A stretch of DNA of 46,368 nucleotides from Isoptericola sp. (GCA_031181105.1 JAPSLD010000003.1:1-46368), one strand, 5' to 3'; positions 1 through 7,649 are shown, counted from the first letter of the stretch. A program made the numbers and translations. Notes: a model not told the origin generated them from the letters alone.

Positions 1-701
1 TCAAGCGGCAGGTGGAGCAGGCGGCCCTGCACTGGCACAAGCCCGACCGCGGGATCTGGGAGGTCCGCGGCGAGCCGCAGCACTTCACCTCGAGCAAGCT
101 CATGTGCTGGGTCGCGCTCGACCGCGGCGCCCGGCTCGCGCGCCTGTACGACGAGCACGACTTCGCCGAGCAGTGGCAGAAGCTCGCCGACGAGATCCAC
201 GCCGACATCTGCGCGAAGGGCGTCGACGAGCGCGGCGTCTTCGTCCAGCGCTACGGCTCCGACGCGCTCGACGCGTCGCTGCTGCTCGTGCCGCTGCTGC
301 GGTTCCTTCCGCCCGACGACGAGCGGGTGCGCGCGACGGTGCTGGCGATCGCGGACGAGCTCACCGAGGACGGGCTCGTGCTGCGCTACCGGGTCGACGA
401 GACCGACGACGGCCTGTCGGGCGAGGAGGGCACGTTCACGATCTGCTCGTTCTGGCTCGTCTCGGCGCTCGCCGAGATCGGCGAGGTCGAGCGGGCGCGC
501 TCGCTGTGCGAGCGGCTGCTGTCGTTCGCGAGCTCGCTGAACCTCTACGCCGAGGAGATCGACCCGCGCACCGGCCGGCACCTCGGCAACTTCCCGCAGG
601 CCTTCACGCACCTGGCGCTCATCAACGCCGTCATGCACGTCATCCGGGCCGAGGAGGCCACGCTCGACCACCGCGCGTTCCGCGTCCCGAGCCGCTCGTA
701 G
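1..701 (+). CDS. Glycoside hydrolase family 15 protein, C-terminal part (glucoamylase/trehalase-like)
   Basis: This is the 3' end of a gene that begins before the window; the frame is open from base 3 and closes with TAG at 699-701. The visible 232 residues form the (alpha/alpha)6-barrel C-terminal half typical of bacterial GH15 enzymes, which hydrolyse alpha-glucosidic bonds in maltodextrins or trehalose. Diagnostic segments are DRGIWEVRG, SKLMCWVALDRG and the closing GNFPQAFTHLALINA, which is highly typical of this family. The NLYAEEID stretch lies where the family places its second catalytic glutamate. No signal peptide can be judged because the N terminus is missing. The downstream gene is convergent. 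Family assignment is secure; glucoamylase versus trehalase cannot be decided here. Confidence 0.9.
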   Translation, partial: KRQVEQAALHWHKPDRGIWEVRGEPQHFTSSKLMCWVALDRGARLARLYDEHDFAEQWQKLADEIHADICAKGVDERGVFVQRYGSDALDASLLLVPLLRFLPPDDERVRATVLAIADELTEDGLVLRYRVDETDDGLSGEEGTFTICSFWLVSALAEIGEVERARSLCERLLSFASSLNLYAEEIDPRTGRHLGNFPQAFTHLALINAVMHVIRAEEATLDHRAFRVPSRS

Positions 702-709
702 CCGCCTCG

Positions 710-726
710 CGCGGGCCTCTCCCGCG
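710..726. terminator. Short hairpin between convergent genes
   Basis: A 6-bp perfect stem (CGCGGG, loop CCTCT, CCCGCG) sits in the 38-bp gap between the GH15 gene and the convergent cystathionine beta-synthase gene. There is no T-run on either side. It may act as a weak bidirectional terminator; this is inferred from position and symmetry only. Confidence 0.35.
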
Positions 727-739
727 GCCGCCCGGCGGC

Positions 740-2146
740 TCAGCGGGCGAGGTAGCCCAGCAGGTCGTGCCGCGTGAGCACGCCGACCGGGTCGCCGCCG
801 TCGACCACGAGCAGCGCGTCGGAGCCCTGCAGCGCCCTGCGGACGGCGTCGAGGCCCTCCCCGACCCCCACGAGCGGGAAGCGCTCGGCCATGTGGTCGG
901 CGACCCGGTCGGCGAGCTGCGCCTTGCCCGCGAAGACGGCGTCGAGCAGGTCGCGCTCGGTCACCGCGCCGGCGACCTCGCCGATCTTGACGGGCGGCTC
1001 GGCGACGACCACCGGCATCTGCGAGACGCCGTACTCGTGGAGGATCTCGATCGCGTCACGCACCGTCTCGTTGGGGTGCGTGTGCACGAGGTCCGGCACC
1101 GCGCCCGACTTGCCGCGCAGCACGTCGCCCGCCGTGATCTCGGCATCGGCGTCGAGGAACCCGTACGAGCGCATCCACGCGTCGGAGAAGATCTTCGACA
1201 TGTAACCGCGCCCGGAGTCGGGGAGCAGGACGACGATCACGGCCTTCGACGCCGCCTCCGGGTCCTCCTCCTCGAGGCGCCGGGCCAGGCGCAGGGCCGC
1301 CTCGACAGCCATGCCGCACGAGCCGCCGACCAGCAGGCCCTCCTCGCGCGCGAGCCGCCGCGTCATGGCGAACGAGTCGGCGTCGGTCACGGGGATGACC
1401 TCGTCCGGCACGCTGGGGTCGTACGCACGGGGCCAGAAGTCCTCGCCGACGCCCTCGACCAGGTACGGCCGGCCGTCGCCGCCGGAGTACACGGACCCCG
1501 CCGGGTCCGCGCCCACGATCCGCACCGGCCCGCCGTCGTCGGGCGACCGGTCGGCCGAGACCTCCTTGAGGTACCGGCCCGTGCCCGTGATGGTGCCGCC
1601 GGTGCCGACGCCCGCGACGAAGTGCGTGACCCTGCCCTCGGTGTCGTCCCAGACCTCGGGGCCCGTCGACTCGTAGTGCGACGCCGGCCCGTTGGGGTTG
1701 GAGTACTGGTCCGGCTTCCAGGCGCCCGGGATCTCCTCGACGAGCCGGTCCGAGACCGAGTAGTACGAGTCCGGGTGGTCGGGCGGCACCGCCGTCGGGG
1801 TCACGACGACGCGCGCGCCGTAGGCGGCGAGGACGTCGCGCTTGTCCTTGCTGACCTTGTCGGGGCACACGAAAACGCAGTCGTACCCCTTGCGCTGGGC
1901 GACGAGCGCGAGGCCGACGCCGGTGTTGCCGCTCGTCGGCTCGACGATCGTGCCGCCGGGCCGCAGCTGCCCCGACTCCTCGGCCGCCTCGACCATCTTG
2001 AGCGCGATGCGGTCCTTCACGGAGCCGCCGGGGTTGAAGTACTCGACCTTCGCGAGGATCGTCGCGGACAGGCCCTCGGTGACCCGGCTCAGGCGGACCA
2101 GGGGTGTCCGGCCCACGAGCTCGGAGATGTGCTCGGCGTATCGCAT
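740..2146 (-). CDS. Cystathionine beta-synthase (PLP domain plus CBS-domain pair)
   Basis: This 468-residue cytosolic enzyme condenses serine (or O-acetylserine) with homocysteine to give cystathionine, the first step of reverse transsulfuration. The N-terminal fold-type II PLP domain shows the NPGGSVKDR motif with the Schiff-base lysine at about residue 44, and the SGNTGVG phosphate/substrate loop at about 72-78. A C-terminal pair of CBS domains, roughly from residue 345, ends with LLVVDGGDPVGVLTRHDLL. The ATG at 2146 is chosen because GGGAGGA lies about 8 bases upstream and homology begins at once. The frame stays open to 2332, but that extension only translates the 20-bp repeats upstream. 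O-acetylserine sulfhydrylases lack the CBS pair, which favours this call. Confidence 0.93.
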   Translation of the reverse strand: MRYAEHISELVGRTPLVRLSRVTEGLSATILAKVEYFNPGGSVKDRIALKMVEAAEESGQLRPGGTIVEPTSGNTGVGLALVAQRKGYDCVFVCPDKVSKDKRDVLAAYGARVVVTPTAVPPDHPDSYYSVSDRLVEEIPGAWKPDQYSNPNGPASHYESTGPEVWDDTEGRVTHFVAGVGTGGTITGTGRYLKEVSADRSPDDGGPVRIVGADPAGSVYSGGDGRPYLVEGVGEDFWPRAYDPSVPDEVIPVTDADSFAMTRRLAREEGLLVGGSCGMAVEAALRLARRLEEEDPEAASKAVIVVLLPDSGRGYMSKIFSDAWMRSYGFLDADAEITAGDVLRGKSGAVPDLVHTHPNETVRDAIEILHEYGVSQMPVVVAEPPVKIGEVAGAVTERDLLDAVFAGKAQLADRVADHMAERFPLVGVGEGLDAVRRALQGSDALLVVDGGDPVGVLTRHDLLGYLAR

Positions 2147-2180
2147 GGCGTCATCCTCCCACCGGGCCACCACGCCGCGC

Positions 2181-2300
2181 GCGCGAGGTAGCGCGCCCCG
2201 CGCCGAGGTAGCGCGTCCCGCGCCGAGGTAGCGCGCCCCGCGCCGAGGTAGCGCGTCCCGCGCCGAGGTAGCGCGTCTCGCGCCGAGGTAGCGCGCCGCG
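2181..2300 (-). repeat. Six tandem copies of a 20-bp intergenic unit
   Basis: Six copies follow each other with an exact 20-bp period. On the plus strand the unit is close to CGCCGAGGTAGCGCGTCCCG; only the last few bases vary (TCCCG, CCCCG, TCTCG, CCGCG). The array lies between the Bax-inhibitor-1 gene's terminator and the start of cystathionine beta-synthase. Three further copies of the GCTACCTCG core in the opposite orientation lie at about 2341-2390. The same unit occurs in four copies at 15261-15340. There are no unique spacers, so this is not a CRISPR array. Function is unknown. Confidence 0.9.
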
Positions 2301-2310
2301 ACGCGGGCAC

Positions 2311-2355
2311 GAAAAGACCGGCGAGGTAGCACGCGTTCGCGTGCTACCTCGCCGG
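2311..2355 (-). terminator. Intrinsic terminator of the Bax-inhibitor-1 gene
   Basis: Bases 2318-2335 and 2338-2355 are perfect 18-bp reverse complements (arm CCGGCGAGGTAGCACGCG) around a TT centre. On the minus strand the stem is followed immediately by TCTTTTC, a U-tract. It lies 37 bp past the stop of the minus-strand gene at 2392. The arms are built from the same GAGGTAGC core as the adjacent 20-bp repeats, so repeat and terminator are evidently related. Confidence 0.8.
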
Positions 2356-2391
2356 ATCGTGCGCTACCTCGGCGGACCGGGCGCTACCTCG

Positions 2392-3264
2392 TCACTCGCT
2401 GCTGTTGAAGATCGCGATGAGGCGGAGGAACTCGAGGTACAGCCAGACCAGCGTGACGGTGAGACCGAACGCCGCGGACCAGGCGAACTTGGCCGGAACG
2501 CCCTGCTCGACGCCGCGCTTGATCGCGTCGAAGTCGACGATGAGCGAGGCCGCCGCCAGGCCGACCGCGAACAGGCCGACGACGATGCCGAGCGCACCGC
2601 CGCGCATGCCCCAGCCGTCGAGCACGCCGGTCCACGTCAGGACGACGTTGATGAGCGAGAACGCCAGGTAGCCCACCATCGCGATGAGCAGCCAGCGCGT
2701 GAACTTCGGCGTGACGCGCACGCGGCCCGACTTGTAGAGGAACAGCGCCGCCGCGAACGTCGCCATGGTGGCGACGATGGCCTGCAGCACGATCCCGGTC
2801 AGCGACCCGCCGCTCGAACCCACGGCGATGCCCGCGAACGCGAGGCTGATGCCACCGAGGAAGACGCCCTCGGCCACCGCGTACAGCGTGATGAGCACCG
2901 GGCTCGGGTTCTTCTTGAACGCGTTGACCAGACCCAGCACCAGACCGGCGATCATGCCGATCGGCCACAGGCCGGGCGCGAACGTCCACGTCGCCGCCGC
3001 GACCACGACCAGCAGGGCGAGCAGCCCGCCGGTCTTGATGATCACGTCGTCGTAGGTGAGGCGCTTGGTGTCGGCCGTCGTCGCGGCCGGCGCGCTGTAC
3101 ATGTTCTCGAGCGACGCGGCGTCGGCCGCCTGCGCGCCGGCGGTGCCGTACTGGCCGAACTGCGGCTGGCCGTACGGCGCGGGCGCCGTCGCGGTACCGC
3201 CACGGCGGGCCGTGCGGCGGGGCTCGCCGAAGACGTCGCTGTTCGAGAAGACGGGGTTGCTCAT
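2392..3264 (-). CDS. Bax inhibitor-1/YccA family membrane protein
   Basis: This 290-residue protein has a polar, Gly/Ala/Pro-rich cytoplasmic N-terminal stretch of about 75 residues. It is followed by seven predicted hydrophobic helices. Family-typical segments are EGVFLGGISLAFAG, the DFDAIKRGVE loop and the C-terminal AFGLTVTLVWLYLEFLRL. Members are membrane proteins, some of them calcium-leak channels; the bacterial role is poorly defined. The ATG at 3264 is preceded by AGGAGGA. The gene is monocistronic: it has its own promoter-like sequence at 3346-3374, a strong intrinsic terminator at 2311-2355, and a divergent ABC transporter upstream. The family call is secure, the physiological role is not. 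Confidence 0.92.
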   Translation of the reverse strand: MSNPVFSNSDVFGEPRRTARRGGTATAPAPYGQPQFGQYGTAGAQAADAASLENMYSAPAATTADTKRLTYDDVIIKTGGLLALLVVVAAATWTFAPGLWPIGMIAGLVLGLVNAFKKNPSPVLITLYAVAEGVFLGGISLAFAGIAVGSSGGSLTGIVLQAIVATMATFAAALFLYKSGRVRVTPKFTRWLLIAMVGYLAFSLINVVLTWTGVLDGWGMRGGALGIVVGLFAVGLAAASLIVDFDAIKRGVEQGVPAKFAWSAAFGLTVTLVWLYLEFLRLIAIFNSSE

Positions 3265-3345
3265 GAACTCCTCCTGGTCGCGGCTGCCGGTTGCCCGACG
3301 ACGGGACGTCGCGCGAGCATGGCCGGGTCGCTGGCCGTGCGACTC

Positions 3346-3374
3346 ATCCTAGGGAACGCCACCTGCCCCCGAAA
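3346..3374 (-). promoter_or_regulatory. Putative promoter of the Bax-inhibitor-1 gene
   Basis: On the minus strand TTTCGG (3374-3369) and TAGGAT (3351-3346) are separated by 17 bp, a reasonable actinobacterial housekeeping sigma-factor promoter. The implied transcript start lies about 75 bases before the ATG. Confidence 0.45.
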
Positions 3375-3387
3375 GGTTCCCGAGGGT

Positions 3388-3430
3388 TCACGACGACTTT
3401 CGTGACGTCCCCGTGACCGCCCCCTAGGCT
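3388..3430 (+). promoter_or_regulatory. Putative promoter and overlapping operator of the ABC transporter
   Basis: GTGACG (3402-3407) and TAGGCT (3425-3430) are spaced 17 bp, 33 bp before the ATG at 3464. The inverted repeat TCACGA (3388-3393) and TCGTGA (3400-3405) overlaps the -35 element and could be a repressor site. The assignment is from sequence pattern only. Confidence 0.4.
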
Positions 3431-3463
3431 CGAGGCCAGGGAGAGCCGACCGAGGGGCGACGC

Positions 3464-4411
3464 ATGATCGAGGCACGAGACCTGTCCAAGCGCTACGGCG
3501 ACAAGCTGGCCGTCGACGACGTCACCTTCTCCGTGCGGCCGGGCGTGGTCACGGGGTTCCTGGGGCCCAACGGCGCCGGGAAGTCGACGACGATGCGCAT
3601 GATCATGGGCCTCGACCGGCCCACCTCCGGCAGCGTCACGGTCAACGGACGCCCGTACGCCCAGCACCGCGCCCCGCTCGCGGAGGTCGGCGCGCTGCTC
3701 GAGGCCAAGGCGGTGCACCCGGGCCGGACCGCACGCCAGCACCTGCAGGCCCTCGCCGCGACGCACGGCATCCCCACCACGCGCGTCGACGAGGTCATCG
3801 ACCTGACCGGGCTGACGGCCGTGGCGCGCAAGCGCGTCGGCGGCTTCTCGCTGGGCATGGGTCAGCGGCTCGGCATCGCGGTCGCGCTCCTCGGCGACCC
3901 GCGCACGCTCATCCTCGACGAGCCGGTCAACGGGCTCGACCCCGAGGGTGTCCTGTGGGTGCGCAACCTCGCCCGATACCTCGCGGAGGAGGGGCGCACC
4001 GTGTTCCTGTCGAGCCACCTCATGAGCGAGGTCGCGCTCACGGCCGACCACGTCATCGTCATCGGCAAGGGCCGCATCCTCGCCGACACCCCGGTCCGGG
4101 AGCTGCTCGACGGCGCCTCGCGGCGCCGCGTGCGCGTCCGCACCCCGCAGGGCGCCGAGCTCGCCGCGGCGCTGCGCCGCGAGGGTGCCGAGGTCGAGGT
4201 GTCCGACGACGGCGCCCTCGACGTCGCCGGCCTGGACGCGGCACGCGTCGGCGAGCTCGCGGCCGGTGCCGCCGTCGTCCTGCACGAGCTGACCCCCGTG
4301 TCGTCGACGCTCGAGGACGCCTACATGGCGCTCACCGCCGACGCGGTCGAGTACCACGCCGAGGACGTCCCCGCCGTCCCGGCGACCACTCCCGGAGGAG
4401 CCGACCGATGA
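3464..4411 (+). CDS. ABC transporter ATP-binding protein (ABC-2 type exporter)
   Basis: This 315-residue cytosolic nucleotide-binding subunit has Walker A GPNGAGKS (residues 34-41), the signature segment SLGMGQRLG (from 129), Walker B LILDEPVNGLDP (149-160) and a switch histidine in SSHL at about 185. A C-terminal domain of about 100 residues ends with the STLEDAYMALT segment common in drug- and bacitracin-type ABC exporters. GAGGGG lies before the ATG. The partner permease overlaps it by ATGA, so the two are translationally coupled. The substrate is unknown; export of an antibiotic, lipid or peptide is typical of the subfamily. Confidence 0.93.
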   Translation: MIEARDLSKRYGDKLAVDDVTFSVRPGVVTGFLGPNGAGKSTTMRMIMGLDRPTSGSVTVNGRPYAQHRAPLAEVGALLEAKAVHPGRTARQHLQALAATHGIPTTRVDEVIDLTGLTAVARKRVGGFSLGMGQRLGIAVALLGDPRTLILDEPVNGLDPEGVLWVRNLARYLAEEGRTVFLSSHLMSEVALTADHVIVIGKGRILADTPVRELLDGASRRRVRVRTPQGAELAAALRREGAEVEVSDDGALDVAGLDAARVGELAAGAAVVLHELTPVSSTLEDAYMALTADAVEYHAEDVPAVPATTPGGADR

Positions 4412-5280
4412 GCGCCACGACCTCGACGACCGGCGCACCGCCGTCGGGCACGCCCGTGCACCGGGTGTCGTTCTGGCGCGTGCTGCGCGCCGAGTGGATC
4501 AAGTTCCGCACCCTGCGCTCGACGGTGTGGACCGCGGTCGTCACCGCGGTGGTCATGGTGGGCTTCGCGCTCATGATGGCGGCGATCATGCGGGCGTCCA
4601 CGGGCAACCCGGAGATGCAGGAGGGCATGTCGCAGGACCCGGGCCTGCAGGCCATGGGCATGACCGGCACCACGGTGATCACGCTCGGCTACTCGTTCGG
4701 CCAGCTCGCGATCGCGGTGCTGGCGGCGCTCGTCGTGACCAACGAGTACTCCACCGGGATGGTCCGGTCCACGTTCGCCGCGGTGCCGCAGCGCCTGCCG
4801 GCGTTGTGGGCCAAGCTCGTCGTCATCGTCGTGGCGACGGTCGTGATCATCTCGCTCGCCCTGGGCGTCGCGTACCTCGTCACCATGCCGCTGCTCGACG
4901 ACGCCGGCATGGCCGTCGACCTCGGGGACGCCGAGCAGGTCCGCGCGCTGCTCGGCTGCGTGCTCTACCTCGCGACGGTCGCGGCGTTCTCGCTCGCCGT
5001 CGGGACGCTGATGCGGCACACGGCCGGGGCGATCTTCACGCTCGTCGCGCTGTTCTTCGTGCTGCCGATCATCTTCTCGATCGTCGTGGCCGCGACCGAC
5101 GCGGCGTGGACCGACCAGGTGAACAAGCTCCTGCCGTCGGTCGCCGGCGAGCGGATCATCGCGACGGGCCCGACGCCCGAGACCCTGCTCGAGCCGTGGA
5201 CCGGCTACGGCGTGCTCGCCGCCTACACGGTCGCGCTGCTCGTGGGGGCGGCCGTGGCGATCCGGCGCCGGGACGCCTGA
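4408..5280 (+). CDS. ABC-2 type transporter permease
   Basis: The 290-residue membrane subunit begins with a polar segment ending in FWRVLRAEWIKFRTLRSTVWT, typical of ABC-2 permeases entering the first helix. About six hydrophobic helices follow, including the EYSTGMVRSTFAAVP loop characteristic of this family. The protein ends with a charged IRRRDA tail. The ATG at 4408 overlaps the stop of the ATPase gene by 4 bases, with GGAGGAG upstream at 4394-4400. It presumably dimerises and pairs with the preceding ATPase. The substrate is not evident. Confidence 0.92.
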   Translation: MSATTSTTGAPPSGTPVHRVSFWRVLRAEWIKFRTLRSTVWTAVVTAVVMVGFALMMAAIMRASTGNPEMQEGMSQDPGLQAMGMTGTTVITLGYSFGQLAIAVLAALVVTNEYSTGMVRSTFAAVPQRLPALWAKLVVIVVATVVIISLALGVAYLVTMPLLDDAGMAVDLGDAEQVRALLGCVLYLATVAAFSLAVGTLMRHTAGAIFTLVALFFVLPIIFSIVVAATDAAWTDQVNKLLPSVAGERIIATGPTPETLLEPWTGYGVLAAYTVALLVGAAVAIRRRDA

Positions 5281-5366
5281 CCCACCGCAGGGCCTGTCCG
5301 CCGGAAGACGCACCGGGGGCAGCGGCTCGGTGCCGTCACGCCGCCTCGAACGCTGCCAAGACTCAT

Positions 5367-5402
5367 TTGCAAAGAAACACTTGCAAAGAGTCCTTTGGAC
5401 TC
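5367..5402 (+). promoter_or_regulatory. Operator/promoter cluster: two TTGCAAAGA repeats and a palindrome
   Basis: TTGCAAAGA occurs at 5367-5375 and again at 5381-5389, 14 bp apart. The second copy runs into the perfect palindrome GAGTCC-TTT-GGACTC (5388-5402). The AT-rich stretch is conspicuous in this G+C-rich DNA and lies 44-79 bp before the small gene at 5446. It is probably an operator, perhaps for the ArsR-type regulator encoded at 5720; that link is inference. Confidence 0.55.
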
Positions 5403-5445
5403 GTACGGTGGTCATGTTGCCGCAGACCAGACCCCAGGAGTCCCG

Positions 5446-5688
5446 ATGCTCGCCGCCGTCCCGTCGCTCCCCCGCACCGCCGACCTGCGCGGCGTCGACC
5501 GTGCCGCCGTCCGGCTCGGCACGTTCCTCGTCGAGACGGGCCGGCGCCGCGCGGCGGCCCGCGCCGAGCGCCTCGCACGACGCGCCGCCCACGCCGCGAC
5601 CGCCCACGAGCTCGAGGTCCGCCGGCGCGCCGCCGTCGAGCGGCGGCAGGACAACGCGGCACAGCTGAACGTCCTCGGTCTGCGCTGA
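5446..5688 (+). CDS. Small Arg/Ala-rich protein of unknown function
   Basis: I do not recognise this 80-residue protein. The ATG at 5446 has AGGAG 5 bases upstream. Residues about 28-70 are strongly helix-forming and dense in Arg, Ala and Glu, like a single amphipathic helix or coiled segment. The C terminus is DNAAQLNVLGLR. There is no signal peptide, membrane helix or cysteine. It lies between the ABC exporter and an ArsR-type regulator and directly behind a conspicuous repeat-containing operator, so it is probably the first gene of a regulated unit with the regulator 31 bp downstream. The reading frame has normal actinobacterial codon use, which supports it being real. Confidence 0.6.
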   Translation: MLAAVPSLPRTADLRGVDRAAVRLGTFLVETGRRRAAARAERLARRAAHAATAHELEVRRRAAVERRQDNAAQLNVLGLR

Positions 5689-5719
5689 GCCCGGCCGCGC
5701 GGTGGGTAACGTCAGGTCC

Positions 5720-6505
5720 ATGAGCACCGACCCCGACGACGACCGCAGGGCCGACGAGGAGACCGCGGGCACGCCCCGGCCGCAGCCCCGCCCCGCGCCT
5801 GCCGGGCTCGGTGACGCGATCCGGGACGCGGTGACCGAGAGCGTCACCGCGGGCCTGCAGGCCGCGTCGGACTCTCTCGACGAGCTCGACGGCCTCGGCG
5901 ACCGGATCCGCGCCGGGGTCGAGGACGCGCTCGGCGACGCGCTCGGTCCCAGCGCCCTGCGCGGCCTGTCGCACCCGTTGCGCGTGAAGATCCTCGACCT
6001 GCTCAACACCCGGGGCCCCCTGACGGCGAGCGGCCTCGCCGAGCTGGTCGGCGAGTCGAGCGGCTCCACGAGCTACCACCTGCGCCAGCTCGCCAAGCAC
6101 GGGTTCGTGCGCGAGGTCGAGGGCAAGGGCACCGCCCGGGAGCGCTGGTGGGAGACCGTCCCCGGCCGGTTCAGCGTCATGCCCGACCCCGCCGACGACC
6201 CCGGGACCCGCATGGCCAAGGACCTCGTCAACGCGGAGTTCGAGCGGGCCCGGCAGGAGAAGATCTGGGCCGTCCTGCGCGCGATGAACGACGCACCGCA
6301 GCGGCACTCCGAGTGGGTGGAGGCCACCACGCTGAGCACCATCAGCCTGCGGGCGACGCCGGAACAGCTCGAGCGCATCGTCGTCGCCGTGCAGGCGGTG
6401 CTCGCGGAGCAGGTGGCCCCGATCCGGCGCCAGCGCGACGTCCCGGGCGCACGGCCCGTGCAGATCCACTTCAACGCCTTCCCCGTGGTCGGCGGCGAGG
6501 AGTAG
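5720..6505 (+). CDS. ArsR-type winged helix-turn-helix transcriptional regulator
   Basis: This 261-residue regulator has an acidic, Pro-rich N-terminal region (1-75). A winged HTH follows at about 80-150: LRGLSHPLRVKILDLL, then the recognition helix in SGSTSYHLRQLAKHGFV, then the wing GKGTARERWWE. The C-terminal half (about 160-261) resembles the ligand/dimer region of HTH_20-type regulators that often accompany exporters. The ATG at 5720 is preferred over an in-frame GTG at 5702 because the residues between them add nothing conserved. No metal-binding CxC motif is seen, so metal sensing is unlikely. Its operator may be the TTGCAAAGA cluster at 5367-5402. Confidence 0.85.
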   Translation: MSTDPDDDRRADEETAGTPRPQPRPAPAGLGDAIRDAVTESVTAGLQAASDSLDELDGLGDRIRAGVEDALGDALGPSALRGLSHPLRVKILDLLNTRGPLTASGLAELVGESSGSTSYHLRQLAKHGFVREVEGKGTARERWWETVPGRFSVMPDPADDPGTRMAKDLVNAEFERARQEKIWAVLRAMNDAPQRHSEWVEATTLSTISLRATPEQLERIVVAVQAVLAEQVAPIRRQRDVPGARPVQIHFNAFPVVGGEE

Positions 6506-6531
6506 GCGCACCCGCGCTTCACCCTGGCCGT

Positions 6532-6640
6532 CAGCTTCCGAGGGGTGTAGATGTGGCCTGTGCGCCGGCAGCGCCGCCGGCACCACCGACGCACGGACCG
6601 TACGTCCACCCGGGCGGCCCGCCGCCCTGACCGGAAGCTG
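6532..6640 (+). repeat. Long-range inverted repeat in the leader of the beta-helix gene
   Basis: CAGCTTCCG at 6532-6540 is an exact reverse complement of CGGAAGCTG at 6632-6640. The right arm contains the only Shine-Dalgarno-like sequence (GGAAG) before the GTG at 6647. Pairing would mask the ribosome-binding site. The 91-nt loop is long, so this is tentative. Confidence 0.35.
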
Positions 6641-6646
6641 CCTCCT

Positions 6647-7558
6647 GTGACGTCACCACTCCAGCGCCGACCCCTGCTCGTCGCGACCGCCGCCCTCGCT
6701 CTCACCCTTCCTGGGCTCGCCGCCCCGGCCTCGGCCGACACCCTCGCGTGCGGCGACACCATCACCACGAGCACCAGGCTCACGCACGACCTCGTGTGCG
6801 GGCCCGGCGACGGGCTCGTCATCGGCGCCGACGGCGTCGTGCTCGACCTCGCCGACCACACGATCAGCGGTGCCGGCGCGTACGGCGCGGGCGCCGGGGC
6901 GGGCGTCCGGATCGCCGGTCGCAGCGACGTCACGGTCACCCGCGGCACCATCACCGGGTTCGCGACCGCCGTCGAGGTCCAGCAGTCGTGGCGTGCCGCG
7001 CTCACCAAGCTCACCGCAAGCCGAGGAGACCGTGGCATCAACGTCGGCGGCGGAGGGAACCACCACATCGCCCAGAACACGCTCACGGACAACGGCCGGG
7101 ACGCCGTCCGGCTCGCTGTCACCACCGGGAACGTCGTGCGCCAGAACGTGCTCGCGGGCAACGTCTTCGGCATCGGCGTCGCGGACTTCAGCACGGCGAA
7201 CCTCGTGGAGCGCAACAGCGTCGCCGGGTCCCGCGACTGGGGCGTCGCCGTGTTCGGCTCCGCGACCGGGACCACGGTGCGTCAGAACGGCGTGAGCGCC
7301 AGCACCGCCGACGGGATCCTCGTCACGGCCGATACCTCGGGCACGGTGGTCGACCGGAACGCCACCGTCGGCAACGGCGACGACGGCATCGACGTGCGCA
7401 CGACCGACGCGACGATCGCCAAGAACCGGGCGAGCGACAACGGTGACCTGGGCATCTCCGCACCCGACGGCGTGCGGGACGGTGGCGGCAACGTCGCCGG
7501 CGGCAACGGGAACCCCGCCCAGTGCAACGGTGTGCAGTGCGAGGTGCCGGAGCAGTGA
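6647..7558 (+). CDS. Secreted right-handed parallel beta-helix protein
   Basis: This 303-residue protein starts at GTG 6647. A Sec signal peptide follows: a QRR positive region, the hydrophobic core LLVATAALALTLPGL, and a likely cleavage after PASA. The mature part is a series of about 22-residue repeats rich in Asn and Gly, with ladders such as GNVVRQNVLAGNVFGI and GTVVDRNATVGNGDDGI, typical of NosD/pectate-lyase-type beta-helices. Cysteine pairs near both ends (LACGD, LVCGPG and QCNGVQCEV) may form caps. An in-frame ATG at 6551 would add an Arg-rich extension ahead of the signal peptide and is rejected. The substrate is unknown; no lyase active site is evident. Confidence 0.8.
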   Translation: MTSPLQRRPLLVATAALALTLPGLAAPASADTLACGDTITTSTRLTHDLVCGPGDGLVIGADGVVLDLADHTISGAGAYGAGAGAGVRIAGRSDVTVTRGTITGFATAVEVQQSWRAALTKLTASRGDRGINVGGGGNHHIAQNTLTDNGRDAVRLAVTTGNVVRQNVLAGNVFGIGVADFSTANLVERNSVAGSRDWGVAVFGSATGTTVRQNGVSASTADGILVTADTSGTVVDRNATVGNGDDGIDVRTTDATIAKNRASDNGDLGISAPDGVRDGGGNVAGGNGNPAQCNGVQCEVPEQ

Positions 7559-7560
7559 GC

Positions 7561-7573
7561 CCTCCGGCGGAGG
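7561..7573 (+). terminator. Hairpin behind the beta-helix gene
   Basis: CCTCCG-G-CGGAGG is a perfect short palindrome starting 3 bp after the stop codon. With no T-run it would be an L-shaped, actinobacterial-type terminator at best. Confidence 0.35.
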
Positions 7574-7578
7574 CGTCC

Positions 7579-7593
7579 TCTGCCCTGGGCAGA
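7579..7593 (+). promoter_or_regulatory. PopR/ClgR-type box upstream of the clpP pair
   Basis: TCTGCC-CTG-GGCAGA is a perfect palindrome ending 57 bp before the clpP ATG at 7650. As I recall it, the Streptomyces PopR box for clpP3clpP4 is TGTCTGCC-N3-GGCAGACA; the inner 15 bp agree exactly. A near copy lies before the regulator gene at 9394-9410. Confidence 0.65.
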
Positions 7594-7649
7594 TGCGCCC
7601 ACCGCAGAGAACGCTTCCGCGCCCGGCGTCGGCGGCGGACCGTGGGGGC

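Noticed and set aside
2147-2332. N-terminal extension of cystathionine beta-synthase with repeated RYLGA-like residues
   Set aside because: It is only the translation of the 20-bp repeats; a good ribosome-binding site and the family homology start at 2146.
2181-2390. CRISPR array
   Set aside because: The 20-bp units abut with no unique spacers and no cas genes are near.
5367-5389. Replication-origin iterons
   Set aside because: Only two copies of TTGCAAAGA, no DnaA box cluster or replication gene nearby; promoter position before a gene fits an operator.
6520-6530. Further copy of the TTCACCC island motif before the beta-helix gene
   Set aside because: A single TTCACCC is present without a second copy at 21, 22 or 32 bp, so it does not meet the pattern.
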